NCBI GenBank assembly: GCA_037892935.1
Contig: JAYXKI010000012.1
Location: 744,001-808,000 of the forward strand
Source: Phlebopus portentosus
Taxonomy: Eukaryota; Basidiomycota; Agaricomycetes; Boletales; Boletinellaceae
DNA length: 64,000 nucleotides
Reading direction: 5' to 3'
Positions 50,594-62,564 of this stretch are shown here, piece by piece. Position 1 is the stretch's first letter; the number at the start of each line of letters is the position of its first letter. Position numbers and translations under genes: made by a program. Below the pieces are notes generated by a model. The model was not told the DNA's origin, ran no database searches, and saw only the letters and a program-made list of their open reading frames with translations.

Positions 50594-51596
50594 CTACATA
50601 TTTGGTGGGGTGGCGCAAGGACCGGTCCATGACTGTACTAGAGGAGCAAAAAAGGACCGGAGAAAGTTCCATAGACCAAGGGACTCTCCACCATTCTCCA
50701 TCCTAGGCGCAGACTGTTCCAAGCGGTCAGACTCGTCCAGAAGGAAGGACGACGTGCGTCTGACAGAAATAACTTGTTCAGGCCGCTCGTCGGGCCAGTT
50801 TACTTCATGGTCATGTGTAAGAGGGATGAGTTGCACTGCGCTAGCCGTCGATAAAGCCTGCGACTCGCGGTTTCGCTGCCTAAGGGGCAGAACGGGTAGT
50901 CCGTTGCGCACGTCCGAGGCGATGGAGGCCATTGCGGTGTATGAAGGAGGTGGCTCCGTCTGAAGCTGAAGGCTCAACCGCTGGTCTGACCTTCTTGAAT
51001 CCACGACAGGCGAAGGATTGTAGATCTTTGACAATAATCTGTGAACTTATGAATACTACTGTGGAAATGCTACTCACCTCCCGGTGAGGCTGCGCCGCTT
51101 CACCTGTCGACCGAGAAAATTGCTCAAGTAAGCAAGCTAATCTTGCTGGAGCCACGCCCGGCGCATACCAGGCCACGCTTCTCGGATCCTCGACTTCAGT
51201 TGCGTCGAAAGCGAGGATGATGACCTGCACTGCTTCTCGATTTTTGAGCGTCTCGGCCTGAGAATGATGAATGTGTTGGCACGAAGCGGAAGACAGTATT
51301 AAATTATGACTTACGAGACCGATGAGAGCCTTGAGGAGAGTGACTCGGCTCGAGTTGAAGATCTCGCTCAATGTGAGTCGCGATCCTACCACGCTCGATG
51401 AGAGAGCTTTTGCTCGATTGAAGGCACATAGTAGATAGCCAAGGAAACCATGGTCTTCCTCAGGATTGAGAGGCGGCATGCGTGGTGCATGGACTACCCT
51501 GTGGTCATAGCCCAAGTCTTCGATCATGTCCACTGCATGCGGGAAGGACTTGTAACCATAAGGATGAGGCGGTGTGCTTGACGTGGCTGAGTCCAT
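50594..51596 (-). CDS. Hypothetical protein gene, three exons
   Basis: Exon 1 is 51596-51315 (ATG, 94 codons, HPYGYKSFPHAVDMIEDLGY, HGFLGYLLCAFNRAKALSSS); a 57-nt intron 51314-51258 (GTAAGT...CTCAG) leads in phase to exon 2, 51257-51078 (EAVQVIILAFDATEVEDP, LACLLEQFSRSTGEAAQP). A second intron (GTGAGT, 51077-51039) is short at 39 nt. After it the in-phase frame stops at 50880, while another frame (EPPPSYTAMASIASDVRNGL, ending at 50594) looks more like protein, so the last join is uncertain. Family unknown. Exons 1 and 2 look undamaged. Confidence 0.5.
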
Positions 51597-51673
51597 CTTG
51601 GGGGAGGGAAGGACACTTTTGAACTACTTTTATGCCATATAGACGATGCGGGCCACGTCAGCTGTGCTTTTAG

Positions 51674-52545
51674 AACGCCGTACAAATGCAACAAGCAAGC
51701 ATCGCTAGATAGTGGAGTGAAAATCCACTGTTTCAGAGATTTACGGCAGTTCGAGTAGTCTGCAGGGTCCGCTTCCCATTATCCCCTTGAATTCTGTTTA
51801 ACATTGAAGTAAGATTCTGGAACATACGTAAACTTGAATGATCACGAGTGAAATTTATGCTTCGACTATGCTGATGGAGCGCACTTTTTTGAGCCCATAT
51901 TCCTGTTCGTATAATTTCTTGCATTTTTGGACTGTAAGTTTATGGTACTGATGACTCTGTACATGTTGTGTCCACCAGAACCGAATTTGAGATATCAGGT
52001 GAGGACAAGCACATTGTGAAGTGTGCTGATCTCTTCCACACGGCCAGGTGGGTATGGTCATATTTGCCCCATTCAGTTGCGGAGACGGCCCGTGCTTTGA
52101 GAAGCTGTGTTTCTTTTTGCAAAAACTTGATGCGAAAGCGGCGCGTATCCACATACGAATGGTCCATGACCGTGGCTTAATGCATTGCGGGACCCTACAC
52201 GGAAGATCTCGCCTGCCCGATGTTTCTGCGGGTGAAGATTAATCCTCCAAATAATCATTGCGTAATGCTAGTCTGCCCATCTTTCTCCTCGGAGAAGGTA
52301 CACGAAGAGACTTCTCCTTGATGTCGGACAATCAGTTACAAACTGCCATAGCCTGTTGCAAGTCGAGAGAACAATTAGAAACTCGTAGGAGCCCACGACA
52401 AATTGAAAATGCGCGCCATTTGGCAAACACCGCTCCATAGGGTACCGACAGCCAGATACCACCCTGATGTTCCGACATATCGGATATTGCGTGTCCTTCT
52501 GGACTTCCACGGGAGGTCGGCAATTAGCATGGAAGCTGTCCGGAG
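51674..52545 (+). repeat. Dispersed non-coding repeat, copy C (longest)
   Basis: Combines the parts seen separately elsewhere: 51674-51830 and 52255-52545 match copy B, and 51940-52135 matches copies D and (inverted) A. No credible ORF. Confidence 0.75.
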
Positions 52546-53840
52546 CTCTTGTCCAGAGCGAAAATTTGAAGCACTGTACGTTATAGTTGTTAGTTTGAAA
52601 CAGATGAACAGTAGTAGCTTCTCCGTCAGTCTCACCTGGTCGCAACTCGCCGTCCGAGTCACGTTTTTTTTTGCAATATTATTCCCGGTCCAGCGCGCCA
52701 TTTACTCTTATTCAAGCTGAAATATGATCAAAGCATGATTTTAACACTATGACCACGCAGAACGGGCGAGTATTCTTTGAGAGATGATTTATTTTGCGTT
52801 CTGAGGTGCTTCAGGTGGCTAAAACAACCCAATCACGCAATGCCAATACATAGAGAAGACTGGCGCTATATACTGTAAACATTGAGCGTGCTCATATCTC
52901 GCGTGTTAATCACAAACACTCACAACAAAGTGAGCCTGAAGACGCAGACGCAATGTTCTCGAGCTAGACCTAGAAATCCTTGCCAACGTTCCAAATCTAT
53001 CTACTAAATTAAGTACATACTATTACGTGGGTACAAAAAGTATTCACCCCCCCCCCCCCCCCCCCCTACTATTTTCATGCTTTATAAGGATTGGATACAA
53101 CTTCGCCAACTTGCTCATGTCGGCAAAGACGGGAGATGCCCTTGATTCAAGTTGTTTCCCAAGAAAAGACATGCAATCCATCTTCCAAATTCGGGTGTGG
53201 AACACTTTATATCCGACTGTATTTCCGACTGAGGATCATGTGGGATAGTCACAGTCACATGCAATCAACAGTGCGCTCAGTTGACTGCCTGCGGCTGTGC
53301 AGCCATCAGAAAAAAATGGAAGGCCAGAATACATTGAATTACATGTAGTTCCACTGTAATTTGACAGAATTCAGAAGTTTCCAGGGATCTTCCATTACAA
53401 CTAGATTCATTATGACCGGTTCGCAGTTTGAAGGGATTTGGGAAATTACAAGAGGATTCAGAGAGAGATTTGACCGCATTCAATACCTTCATTTTAGGCT
53501 TTTACTTTGCACAAGTATATACACTTGCAATGACCCATGCATATCAGTTCCAAGATCACTTTATATTATATAGCTATGAAAAACATCACAAAACAATGCA
53601 CGGGCAGCAATGGCAGAGGTAGCTGTGTGGGAATAGAAATTGATGCTGAAGAGATCGACGCCAAATGGACACTTGCTGCGGTTCCAAGTGAACCTGCAAC
53701 TGTAGGCTTCACGCGTCGTTGCCCGCGATCACGATCACAAATCTTGGGAACGCGCCGGGCGACGAACTAGGTGACTTGTTCACACGGTCGCGAAGATCCT
53801 GCACGACTGGATCTATGTTGCTGTTGCACAAATGGAGGCG
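52546..53840. other. No gene recognised; R3 repeat and poly-C tract
   Basis: 52733-52815 is a degenerate copy of repeat R3. 53047-53066 is a run of 20 C. 53235-53300 holds a degenerate form of the palindrome at 40881. Nothing else is supported. Confidence 0.5.
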
Positions 53841-55160
53841 TCAGGTAGGTACGGCTCGTCTCATTGCGTGTCCGTTTACCAATGACAGACAGCGTCGGCT
53901 CAGCAGCAGAATGCAAGTAGCTATTTGGCAAATGGAGAAGCCAAGTTTGCTGAGATACTGGCGCTGAGCCTCAAGTTCGAATGCTAGCGTAGTCAGGGTG
54001 CTATCGCTCAACACCATACAACTACCGTCTGCATACCAGCTAAGGTCCATAATCCGTCTCCCAAAGACCTCCTTTGCAACACTGATCGGTCGCGTGCTTC
54101 TCGTCCGCCAGAAGTTGATGGAGCGGCCGTCTGAGCCCAGAGCGACGACGCCGCATACGTTGGATGTTACGACCGGCATCTGCGGATCGCGCAGGAAGAT
54201 GTGCGGGTTGTAGCAAGCGACCTCGACAGTATTCTCATGACCGACAAGACTAATGTCGGGCGTCCGTGTATTGTGAGAGCTGACGGCTGCAGTGAACCCG
54301 TATCCATTGTTGTTTGTTGCGTTCGACGCTTTTATGTGCGCACCATCGGGACCAGCTGAAGCAAATCCTATGAGCTGGAAATTGAGAATATGATAAATGT
54401 AGACGCACCTCAGCCGACGGAAGGACGTGCCACCGGGCGAACGTTAAAGAGGTTCTGTGACTGTCGCCTCCAGACACTAGTTAGTGATCCTCTACATGTG
54501 CACAGTGCGGTCGTCAGACTGGCTAGGGAGGAATTCGCCCACAGGGTCCCGGCACACATCCTTTACGAAACCCTGGTGCATGTCGAGTTTGGTGAGTTGT
54601 TCCAAGTTGTAACCGCACCAGATCATGATTTAAGAATAAAGACCAGTCGAGGCAAGGAAACGGTCCTCAGGAGCCCAAGCGAGATCTGTTACATCTAATA
54701 AATCGATAAAGGCAATGAAAATAATGTTGAGCATGATTATAATTCATACCACTTTCATGGCCTGGGAGACGCTTGGGAGGCTTCCATCCTTCAGCGTTGA
54801 CTCCGTCCGAGCTCCAAACCTTTCTAGAACCTGTTCTGGCACCATCCATGAGCGCGGAATTCGTTCTAATGCGAAAGCAGAAAAAAATATCCCACGGACG
54901 GGTCGAGATCCCGGATCATGATAATCTCGTCGTCGCTGCGACTTGAAAGCCAGCGCTCTGAGTATGCCCAATGGACAGCAAGAACGGGGCCAGTGTGCAC
55001 TGTGAGCGTACAGAGCGACTTAGGCGGCCTGTTCACTGCATCGGCTGCCTCGTTGAGAAGAGGTTTCGTGATCCATATGTAGATCTTCGCGTCGAGTCCG
55101 CATGTAGCTATGCGGGAGCCGTCTGGGTAGACGTGGACCGAGAATATCGATAGCTGTCTG
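53841..55160 (-). pseudogene. HIR1/HIRA histone-chaperone gene fragment (WD40 part), decayed
   Basis: The minus strand is collinear with the N-terminal WD40 propeller of Hir1: LSIFSVHVYPDGSRIATCGL, DAKIYIWITKPLLNEAAD, KSLCTLTVHTGPVLAVHW, then VWSSDGVNAEGWKPPKRLPG, DLAWAPEDRFLAST, LDMHQGFVKDVCRDPVGEFL, SSHNTRTPDISLVGHENTVE, YNPHIFLRDPQMPVVTSNVC and EVFGRRIMDLSWYADGS. Introns appear to be retained. Several in-frame stops (three within about 40 codons near 54430-54500) and shifts, plus the missing C-terminal half, make it a pseudogene. The intact protein would deposit H3-H4 outside replication. Confidence 0.8.
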
Positions 55161-55938
55161 CACAAAATATTAGAACACACACTGGTTGCTTGTGCGTACG
55201 GACACGAGCCTTGATGCATCACCCAGGATAGCTTTATGAACTTTATCTAATCGCACCTGCTTGAGAGCAATGGCACCAACAACGATAAAATACAAGCCAG
55301 AAACTGAGGAAAATACGTCGAAGGTGCTTTATCTTTGTCAGCGAACGACAGATGAAAATATTAAAAAAAATACGCACGGCGTAAAGAAAACATGATCACA
55401 CCTGACACTGCTCAGTTCAGGTATCCGTCCGCGTCCTGGTCAAGGCATAATGGGCATCTGTAATCGCTGTCATCTCGCTTAGGTAGGGTGGGTCGATTGT
55501 CAGGATCTGGTTCGCTGGTAAGAGTGTCGGAGAAAGAGGATTGCAATTGAATAACGCTCCGGATGCGAATGTGGACGTTTGTTGCCGAGAGACCGAGTCA
55601 TGGGACGAACTCGATCATAGTCGATGATCTGGACAGGTACGCTGGGAATGATGTCGACTAGCGAAGACTCGGAATCGATGTCCGTGCCAGTAGTTTTCGT
55701 TTGGGTTGCTTGATCTGCGGGTTTTCGTAGGCTCACGTGCTTGTATTTGAACAAAGTGATGTCATAGATGTTGAGGGTAACAAAGAAACAGGGACACTTG
55801 AGCGACTACGGCCAGTGCATGGGACTCGACCGAGAACTTGTGTGTGTGCGTGTGGGGACTGGCAAAGGCGGAGCTCAAATTGTTGCTTTTTTTGGATAAC
55901 TCACGCCGATCTCACTGTGTCACTTCTCAATTTACCAC
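55161..55938. other. No gene recognised
   Basis: Short frames only. The stretch separates the HIR1 remnant from a MITE. Confidence 0.35.
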
Positions 55939-56068
55939 CACAGGGGACAAAATTACGTTTCTGAGCCGCTTATATAGGAAACAGAATTGGAAAGCTCGCC
56001 TCTGATTGGCTGGATTTCAGTTCCGGATCAAAATTTTCAGGTTCGGAAATAGGGTTTTGCCCCCTGTG
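55939..56068 (+). mobile_element. MITE, 130 bp
   Basis: Ends CACAGGGGACAAAA and, reversed, CACAGGGGGCAAAA: 14-bp inverted termini with one mismatch. Related to 37260-37352 (inverted there). The termini resemble those of the SMC1-carrying element at 57384-60820 (CACAGC(A/G)GGCAAAAACC). Target duplication not evident. No coding capacity. Confidence 0.75.
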
Positions 56069-57383
56069 CACAATAAAAGAAATTTAAAGCAAATAGTCAT
56101 GTATAATAGTTGTGTGTGGCTGTATATTATCATACTATATGTATTTAATGAAGTTTTTCTGTCTTGAATTATTATTGTTTGTTGAGTGCTTCTTCATTCT
56201 TTATAGCATATATCTAACATCTCTTCAGTATGCATATTGCAGTACTAGTTATCCTCAACACCAAAAGTTGATTACATGCAAATGGGTCTGAAGACTTCCT
56301 GTGACAGAAATGATGTCTTTGTAGAGAAGTCAGTGGTATTGGTGCCCATTTGAGGGAGATATATTGAAACAGAGCATTCCCAGACTCTTTTTAAGTTCTT
56401 AAACTTCAGGCCTTCCACATTTACAAATTTCTTCTATATAAAGTGCACAATATGTATTTTTACATGATTTCTTCAATTGTATTAAAAACTATTTTTATTG
56501 GTCATTGCCAACAAGATTTTGTTATATTTTGACCAATTTTCTATAGAAATTTTCAAAAAGCAGATAACAAGTTCATACAAGTAAGATTACATATACTTAA
56601 CACTTTCCTACTATATTTTATGTGATGTGGGTGACTTGACAGCCAGTTAAAAAGGATTCAAAGTGACTCAAGCCTACATTAATCACTGGCATGACATGGC
56701 ATGGCTTGTAGGAATGCATGCGATGGCACTACCAATGTTGCAAGACCTTATAGTTAACATCTGCACATGACTTGCAGCCAGAGATCAAAAATGTGCCCAT
56801 ATATAGAAAGTCACTTAGGAATAATGTACACTACTTCACTCTCAACTACAATCTTGTGCATGCTCTCTCAATGAAACTCTGGACTTGTTTTTATAGGAAT
56901 TTGAATCTGTTTGAGTCCATTCTGATATAATCTTTAGAAAAGAATTACTTTTTTGAATAATAAGCTTTGTTTTTACACTCAGTGCCATGAAAAGCTAGTC
57001 TTCTGCCATCTGAGATGGCAGATATCTACTCCACAACAGCACAAAAATTTGTCATTCTTGTTGCAGTAGCAAGGGTTTTGGATGCAAATGATTCATTCTC
57101 TGGATTTATAATTTCAAGTTTTGTACTCAATCCTAAGATATGCACACTGTAATCTTTTAAATCAGCTATATAAATTCTAAATTCAAGTTGTTTGAAAAAA
57201 TAAATCTGCAGCCATACAGGAATGAATATAGATATACTATTTTACAAGTTTCTTTTGTTGATATCAAGTTGTGCAATGCAGGGATAGAGGTTAAAGAAAC
57301 TGGTATAAAGTGCATTCAATCTCCAACATTTCATGAGGCTAACTGAGAGTGTGGGAATGAATGCACGCAAATCACAAACCACA
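56069..57383. other. AT-rich intergenic sequence
   Basis: About 1.3 kb, strongly AT-rich, no open frame of interest, no repeat recognised. Confidence 0.5.
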
Positions 57384-57836
57384 CACAGCAGGCAAAAACC
57401 AGTTTCGGCAGTGCTGCAATAACGGTCGAAAGTAGGAATGAAATTAATAATTGCATCAATGATTGTGTCAGGGTTGTGACTTATTATGGCAATGTGCCTC
57501 TCGACTTTGTTGAGACAATAAATTGTGTAACCAGTTGCGAAAGGGGTTTCAACCCATCTGAGATTACAAATAGCAATGTGTTTGTCACAGAAAGGGAAAT
57601 TTGAAATCTCGGCAAGGTCACGATTTGTTATGTCACACACAATTTCCCTCTTTGTGAGATTTCAAATGTCACAACTGACGCAATTAGTAATTTCGCTACT
57701 GGTTGCACTCGGGTGAGCGATCAGTGGCTGCTCAGCGGGCTATTCAGCGGGCAATCACTGCATTTGGTGGGTGATCTGTGGGCGATCCATGGGCTGTTCA
57801 GTGGGCGATCAGTGTGAGTGAGCGGGCAATGAGTGG
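57384..57836 (+). repeat. Left terminal inverted repeat of the SMC1 element
   Basis: 453 bp. The inner 130 bp repeat a GGGCGATCAGTG-like motif (GCGATCAGTGGC, GGGCGATCC, GGGCGATCAGTGTG), possibly protein-binding sites. Confidence 0.85.
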
Positions 57837-58139
57837 AAAGAATTTTATTACATATAATCTCATCTCAACTTCTTTCATCGACGGTCATTTTTGTGCTAGG
57901 TATTTCCTTTGCCCTTCGCTGTCTTCTCTTCTATTTGCCGTTCGCGTTCGCATTGCATTGATCATCACATTCACTCCGTATGCCCATTTTATGTTGTGGA
58001 ATTCGTACAAGCTACATATTGTTATTACATTTATGATTATGACAGCGAGGGTTGATATAATAAATAGAGTGCGTGGTGATACAGCTGAGTTCGCGGCAAT
58101 CAATCTTCATATTGCGTGAGCTGAGAGAGAAACTCTTCG

Positions 58140-60288
58140 TTAGTTTTGCGAGTGGTACGATAGAAAGTCACTTACGTCTAATGTTAAGGAGCTAGAGTTA
58201 TTCACCTCCTGATCACGGTAGATACCTACCAATGAGTTACCTCCTCCGCACAGAGAATTCTTCAAGCTAACGACCACAAACTGGAACTCGCCAGACGCTC
58301 GAGAACGGATGTAATTAGCAATCTTGGCGACATTCGTATTGGCGAGTGCTGCATCAACCTCATCAAGAACGAAGAAAGATATACCTGTGAATAGCGAAAA
58401 GCAATGCGAGAGCAGCGACAGTCTTCTCTCCTCCCGGGAGCTGCTCCATATCTCTAAATCGCTTCATCGTAGGCTTCGTATGGTATTTGATGCCAGCAGC
58501 AAATGATTCCTGCATGAAAAGCTTAGCAAATATCTCTTTCTGATACAAAACTTATCGACTAACCCCACTGTCTTCCAGGCTCAGATACGCAACACCACCC
58601 ATTGGCGCAGCCTTCCCTTTCGTAAGGTCTTTGTAGATCTGGTCAATGCGCTCCGAAATATGAGTGAAAGCTTTGTTGAAAAGATCGCATCTGCAGAATC
58701 AGGTCATCATAAGCAAGATTAAGCTTCGCCACGTCACAATATTTACCTTCGCTTTCTCATTTCGTTAAATTCGTCTCGAGCGCGTTTCGATTCTTTGCGG
58801 GCTTTCTCAGCCTCTTTCTCCATGTCCAGCAGCTTGGTTTGAACATCGTCCAGTCTACATCCGGATGTTAATGAATGTTCTTAATTAAGAACCAGATTTA
58901 TCTGACCTCTCCATCGCCTTCATGTTCGGTGCCATGCGCTCAATCTCTGTATTAAGCTTGGTGATGGACGAATCGTACGTTGATCCCATCTCTGCTGATC
59001 CATCCTGAACGATTTCCGTCAGTGTCACTGTTCATACACGAAAAGGACTTGACAGTACTGACTTCTCGCTCCTCGTCGTCCAGTAAGTCAAACTCGACCT
59101 CAATACCATAATCAGGGACACGTCGAGGCCTCTGTGTACCGTCTTCGTCGTCAATGTCCATTGCCACCTCTTCTCGAAGATTCTGCATTGAAGTGAGTGA
59201 CATAAAGCAGTGAGAACTGATTGTACGACGGGAAATCGAGCCAAAGCTCACCTCTTCAATCGGAACGTTCTTTAAGCTGCATGATCTGAGAGGAAGTTTG
59301 ATCCCTTCCAACCGACACCTTCGATAGATGGACGATCTTTCCAGAGCAAGTTTTTCAATCTCGTCATTCTATATCCACATGATTAGATGATGTTATAGGA
59401 AACGGATGCTTATTCAATTTCCTTTAGGGCATGGTCAAGGACTTTTGACGCTCTAGCGGTGTTCTTCTTGACGGCATCAAGTTCCTTCGTCTTAGTCTCT
59501 AAAACCTCGTTGAGTTCCTTGAGCTCCTCTTGAAGCTCGAGGATAGACCCTTGAAGTTGATCAATTTCTTCCTGGTCTGCTTGCTTTTCGGCTTCATGCT
59601 TCTTAATAGCTGCGCGCTCGGTATTTATAGCGGTGTCAAGCATTGCAAGGCACTCCTGCAGCGTTGCCAGTTGCTGTTCCTCGAATTGCGATCTGGGGGC
59701 GTTGCTCAATGCGTCTGATCTTCACGGCGAACTGTAAAAAAAAGGAACTTACTGATGGGTAAGACGTGCAATTTGTGTCTCGAAACGCCTACGGGCTGCG
59801 GCCTCCTCGCTCGCGGCTTTCAGCTGCCGCGATTCGTATTCCCGAATGTTTTCCACGCCGATTTGTGCGCAGAATCGTGCGAATATTCCATCCTCCTCTT
59901 CGTTGACGACTGCTGACAGAGCTTCTATCCTTTCGACCAGAGCAGCGTGATTCGCTTTGGCCTGTAAATTCTGTTTCAATACCTCCAAAATGGCATTGTG
60001 TCACAAGGCGCGAACCTGCTTCAATTCTGGCGTCTACTTTTTCATTTCGCTCTTGATGTGTCGCAGCTCATCCTGCTTGCCTTTAAGACTTGAGGTTAAA
60101 GCAGCCTGTGATATAAATAGTCACTCCTTAGTACCCTGACAAAAGAGCCGACTTAAGCATACCAAGTCATCTTTCGCTAGAGTCAGGGACGATTCTATGC
60201 GTGTGATCTCGGCCACTAGATTCTCATCTGCTGTACTTCGTGGCCTTGATTTGTTCAGGTCGCGCAGTTGCTTAATGTTGCGGACCAT
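58140..60288 (-). pseudogene. SMC1 cohesin subunit, C-terminal third, captured and decayed
   Basis: The minus strand is collinear with SMC1 from after the hinge to the natural C-terminus: NKSRPRSTADENLVAEITRI, NHAALVERIEALSAVVNEEE, GIFARFCAQIGVENIREYES, a coiled-coil (LQGSILELQEELKELNEVLE), [66 protein letters not shown], the ABC signature as LPGGEKT (normally LSGGEKT), Walker [12 protein letters not shown] and a stop at 58140. Introns are retained. Defects: an in-frame TAG after EMKK, loss of a few codons after LFAIH, and Ser to Pro in the signature. The N-terminal ATPase half and hinge are absent. The fragment begins about 75 bp inside the right TIR. Confidence 0.9.
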
Positions 60289-60363
60289 TAAAGTAAGCAG
60301 GGACAATGAAAGAAGACAGGGTGGAGGATGATGGTGGCAAGAAGACAAGAAGTTGACGCATCC

Positions 60364-60820
60364 CACCCATCGCCCGCTCACTCACACTGATCGCCCACTG
60401 AACAGCCCACTGCACAGATCGCCCGCAGATCACCCACCAAATGCAGTGATCGCCCGCTGAACGGCCCGCTGAGCAGCCACTGATCGCTCACCCGAGTGCA
60501 ACCGGTAGCAAAATTACTAATTGCGTCAGTTGTGACATTTGAAATCTCACAAAGAGGGAAATCGTGTGTGACATAATAAATCGCGACCTTGCCGAGATTT
60601 CAAATTTCCCTTTCTGTGGCAAACACGTTACTATTTGTAATCTCAGATGGGTCGAAACCCCTTTCGCAACTGGTTACGCAATTTATTGTCTCAACAAAGT
60701 CGAGAGGCACGTTGCCATAATAAGTCACGACGCTGACGCAATCATTGACGCGATTATTAATTTCATTCCTACTTTCGACCGTTATCGCAGCACTGCCGAA
60801 ACCGGTTTTTGCCCGCTGTG
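60364..60820 (-). repeat. Right terminal inverted repeat of the SMC1 element
   Basis: 457 bp, roughly 90 percent identical by eye to the reverse complement of 57384-57836, including the clustered CACTGATCGCCC motifs at its inner end. Confidence 0.85.
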
Positions 60821-61113
60821 ACAATACCATTGCCGACCACCACCACCAATATGCGTTCCAGAGTTCCTCAGTCAATCTGTTCCAGCAATATACCCGCCTT
60901 ATCACTCGCCGTCCCCCGCGCCGGCTTTCGGGATACATCTACGGTGACCTTGTAGCGCTCTCGTATCGATCGGCTTGCTGATGTCTACGAGAGGTGGCCC
61001 GAATTGTATGTAAGCTCTTGCGCTGCGCAGTACGGGTATGTGATGATCTACTATATAAACCCGGTCCTGTGTCTTTTCATTTCTGTTCCTATTTTGCCCT
61101 TGATCTATCGCAA

Positions 61114-62564
61114 ATGAACTTTGATGAAGGCGCAGACGCCTTCTCCACGGGCTTGCCAACGATTGCCGATGAATGGCCAGGGCAGACGTTCGATCCTCAG
61201 GCTGTGGGTAAGCATTGACTATCGTCGCGACGCGGACTTGCCCTGAGCTGACTCACCCGTCCGTGTATATGATTTCCGTCAGATGCCAGTGAAGATTCTA
61301 TGCTCAACGCTCAGTGTATGAGGCCTTTCAAGGATTGGCTGCCGCCGCTGCCAGAATGTATGTTCATTGGCATACGGTGTTAGTCGACCATTAACGCGTT
61401 ATGCATGCAGCACTTGGACTCAGTTTTGCGAATGGTTCGTTCGTATACAGCTCGCGCTTGCTTGAATCCTCTCTTTATCATCATCTACTATTAGAGGAGG
61501 CAATTGCGCAAAACGATTCTGGGGTCGATTTCTTTGCCCAATACGTGGACCTTGATGGAAGTACGCTACAGGGTTCGTCCAACAGAAATTATCCTCACTG
61601 GGCAACACTGATTACCTCTTTTATCGTTTCCGGCGTTGTTAGATACATCAAATGGATGCTCTGGCGAAGGAACTGGTGAGACTGCTGGTGAGAAAGGCGC
61701 CACCAGTCGTCAATACCGCGAATACGAGGAAGTCACGGTCGAAGCATCTGCCGATCCCGCTGCTGAAAATGAAAGCACCGTAGGACGTCGTTCTCGTGAG
61801 TATTTCGTATCGACTTTCTGTCACGATGTGTCTGATCCTTATCATCGCATACGGAACGCCAGTTGCTTTCGAAGAACCGATGGCGATTCCGGGACCCTAT
61901 AAATACAGAGAAGAAGAGATCTTGTCACGGATCGCCGAAATTACTAAGAAGGATAGATATCAACATGATATCTACAAACAAAGTCTCGCTCATATGCCCG
62001 GACGTAAAATGACTATGACGTTATGGAGCGCGATCGCCAAGGAAGAACCCATCTGTCACTGCTGCACCGCCCACAAAAAAACTGATACGGGGAGAGACGT
62101 CGCCTGCGGATGGGCATACATGACCTGCAAAACATGCAAGAGACATTACTGCGCGGAATTTTTCCACCGTTGGTATGTCCGTCTCGTTTATTTGTTTGAC
62201 GGGTCATTTTTCTCCTTCTCACGCCTCTGATAGGAAGTTCGCCTCGTGCAGAAAAGTCATATTCAAGGATGTCGACGGTAAGGAACCACCTCGTAAAAAA
62301 CGTTACTCGACGCCTCGATCTTCCTTCACATTCCGTCATGGAGAAAGCTTCGTATGCAGTCTGTGTGACACTAAGCGTTGTTCCTGCCGAGAGTGCCCTG
62401 GAAAGGAAGAATCGACTAAAGCTGGCCCTAGAGACTTACCATGCTCTCCGAAGTGGATCGAGATGTCCGACTACGTCTTCTATGTGTACGGCCACCACGC
62501 AGTGAAGTTCCTTTTTGATTATCTCGCGCTGTCTCTTTTTACGTACTGCGTATTCTGGAAATAA
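61114..62564 (+). CDS. Zinc-finger protein of the 4CXXC_R1 type, 370 aa, six exons, intact
   Basis: Exons 61114-61207, 61283-61357, 61411-61560, 61643-61795, 61863-62172 and 62234-62564 join with consistent phase (371 codons including the stop), using GT-AG introns of 53-82 nt. The C-terminal half has a Cys-rich module: EEPICHCCTAHKK, WAYMTCKTCKRHYCAEFFHR, then FVCSLCDTKRCSCRECPGK. This spacing fits the zf-4CXXC_R1 domain (as in CDCA7 and the monoamine oxidase A repressor R1), whose members bind DNA or chromatin; the assignment rests on Cys spacing only. The N-terminal part is unremarkable and acidic. It starts about 300 bp beyond the right TIR of the SMC1 element and shows no damage. Confidence 0.7.

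Larger units (their letters stand above)
57384..60820 (-). mobile_element. TIR element (3,437 bp) carrying an SMC1 gene fragment
   Basis: Left and right ends are inverted copies of each other for about 455 bp (57384-57836 and 60364-60820), starting CACAGC(A/G)GGCAAAAACC. The inverted ends account for the pair of matching frames at 57640-57242 (minus) and 60564-60821 (plus). The interior is almost entirely a 5'-truncated, intron-containing SMC1 gene; no transposase is present. Flanks show no convincing target duplication. Confidence 0.8.

Noticed and set aside
57242..57640. 132-codon minus ORF and its twin at 60564-60821
   Set aside because: Both lie in the two arms of the terminal inverted repeat; their similarity is explained by the repeat and the left arm continues into unrelated flank.
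57376..60829. Target-site duplication around the SMC1 TIR element
   Set aside because: The 8-9 bp on each side (AAACCACA and ACAATACC) do not match convincingly, so no duplication is claimed.
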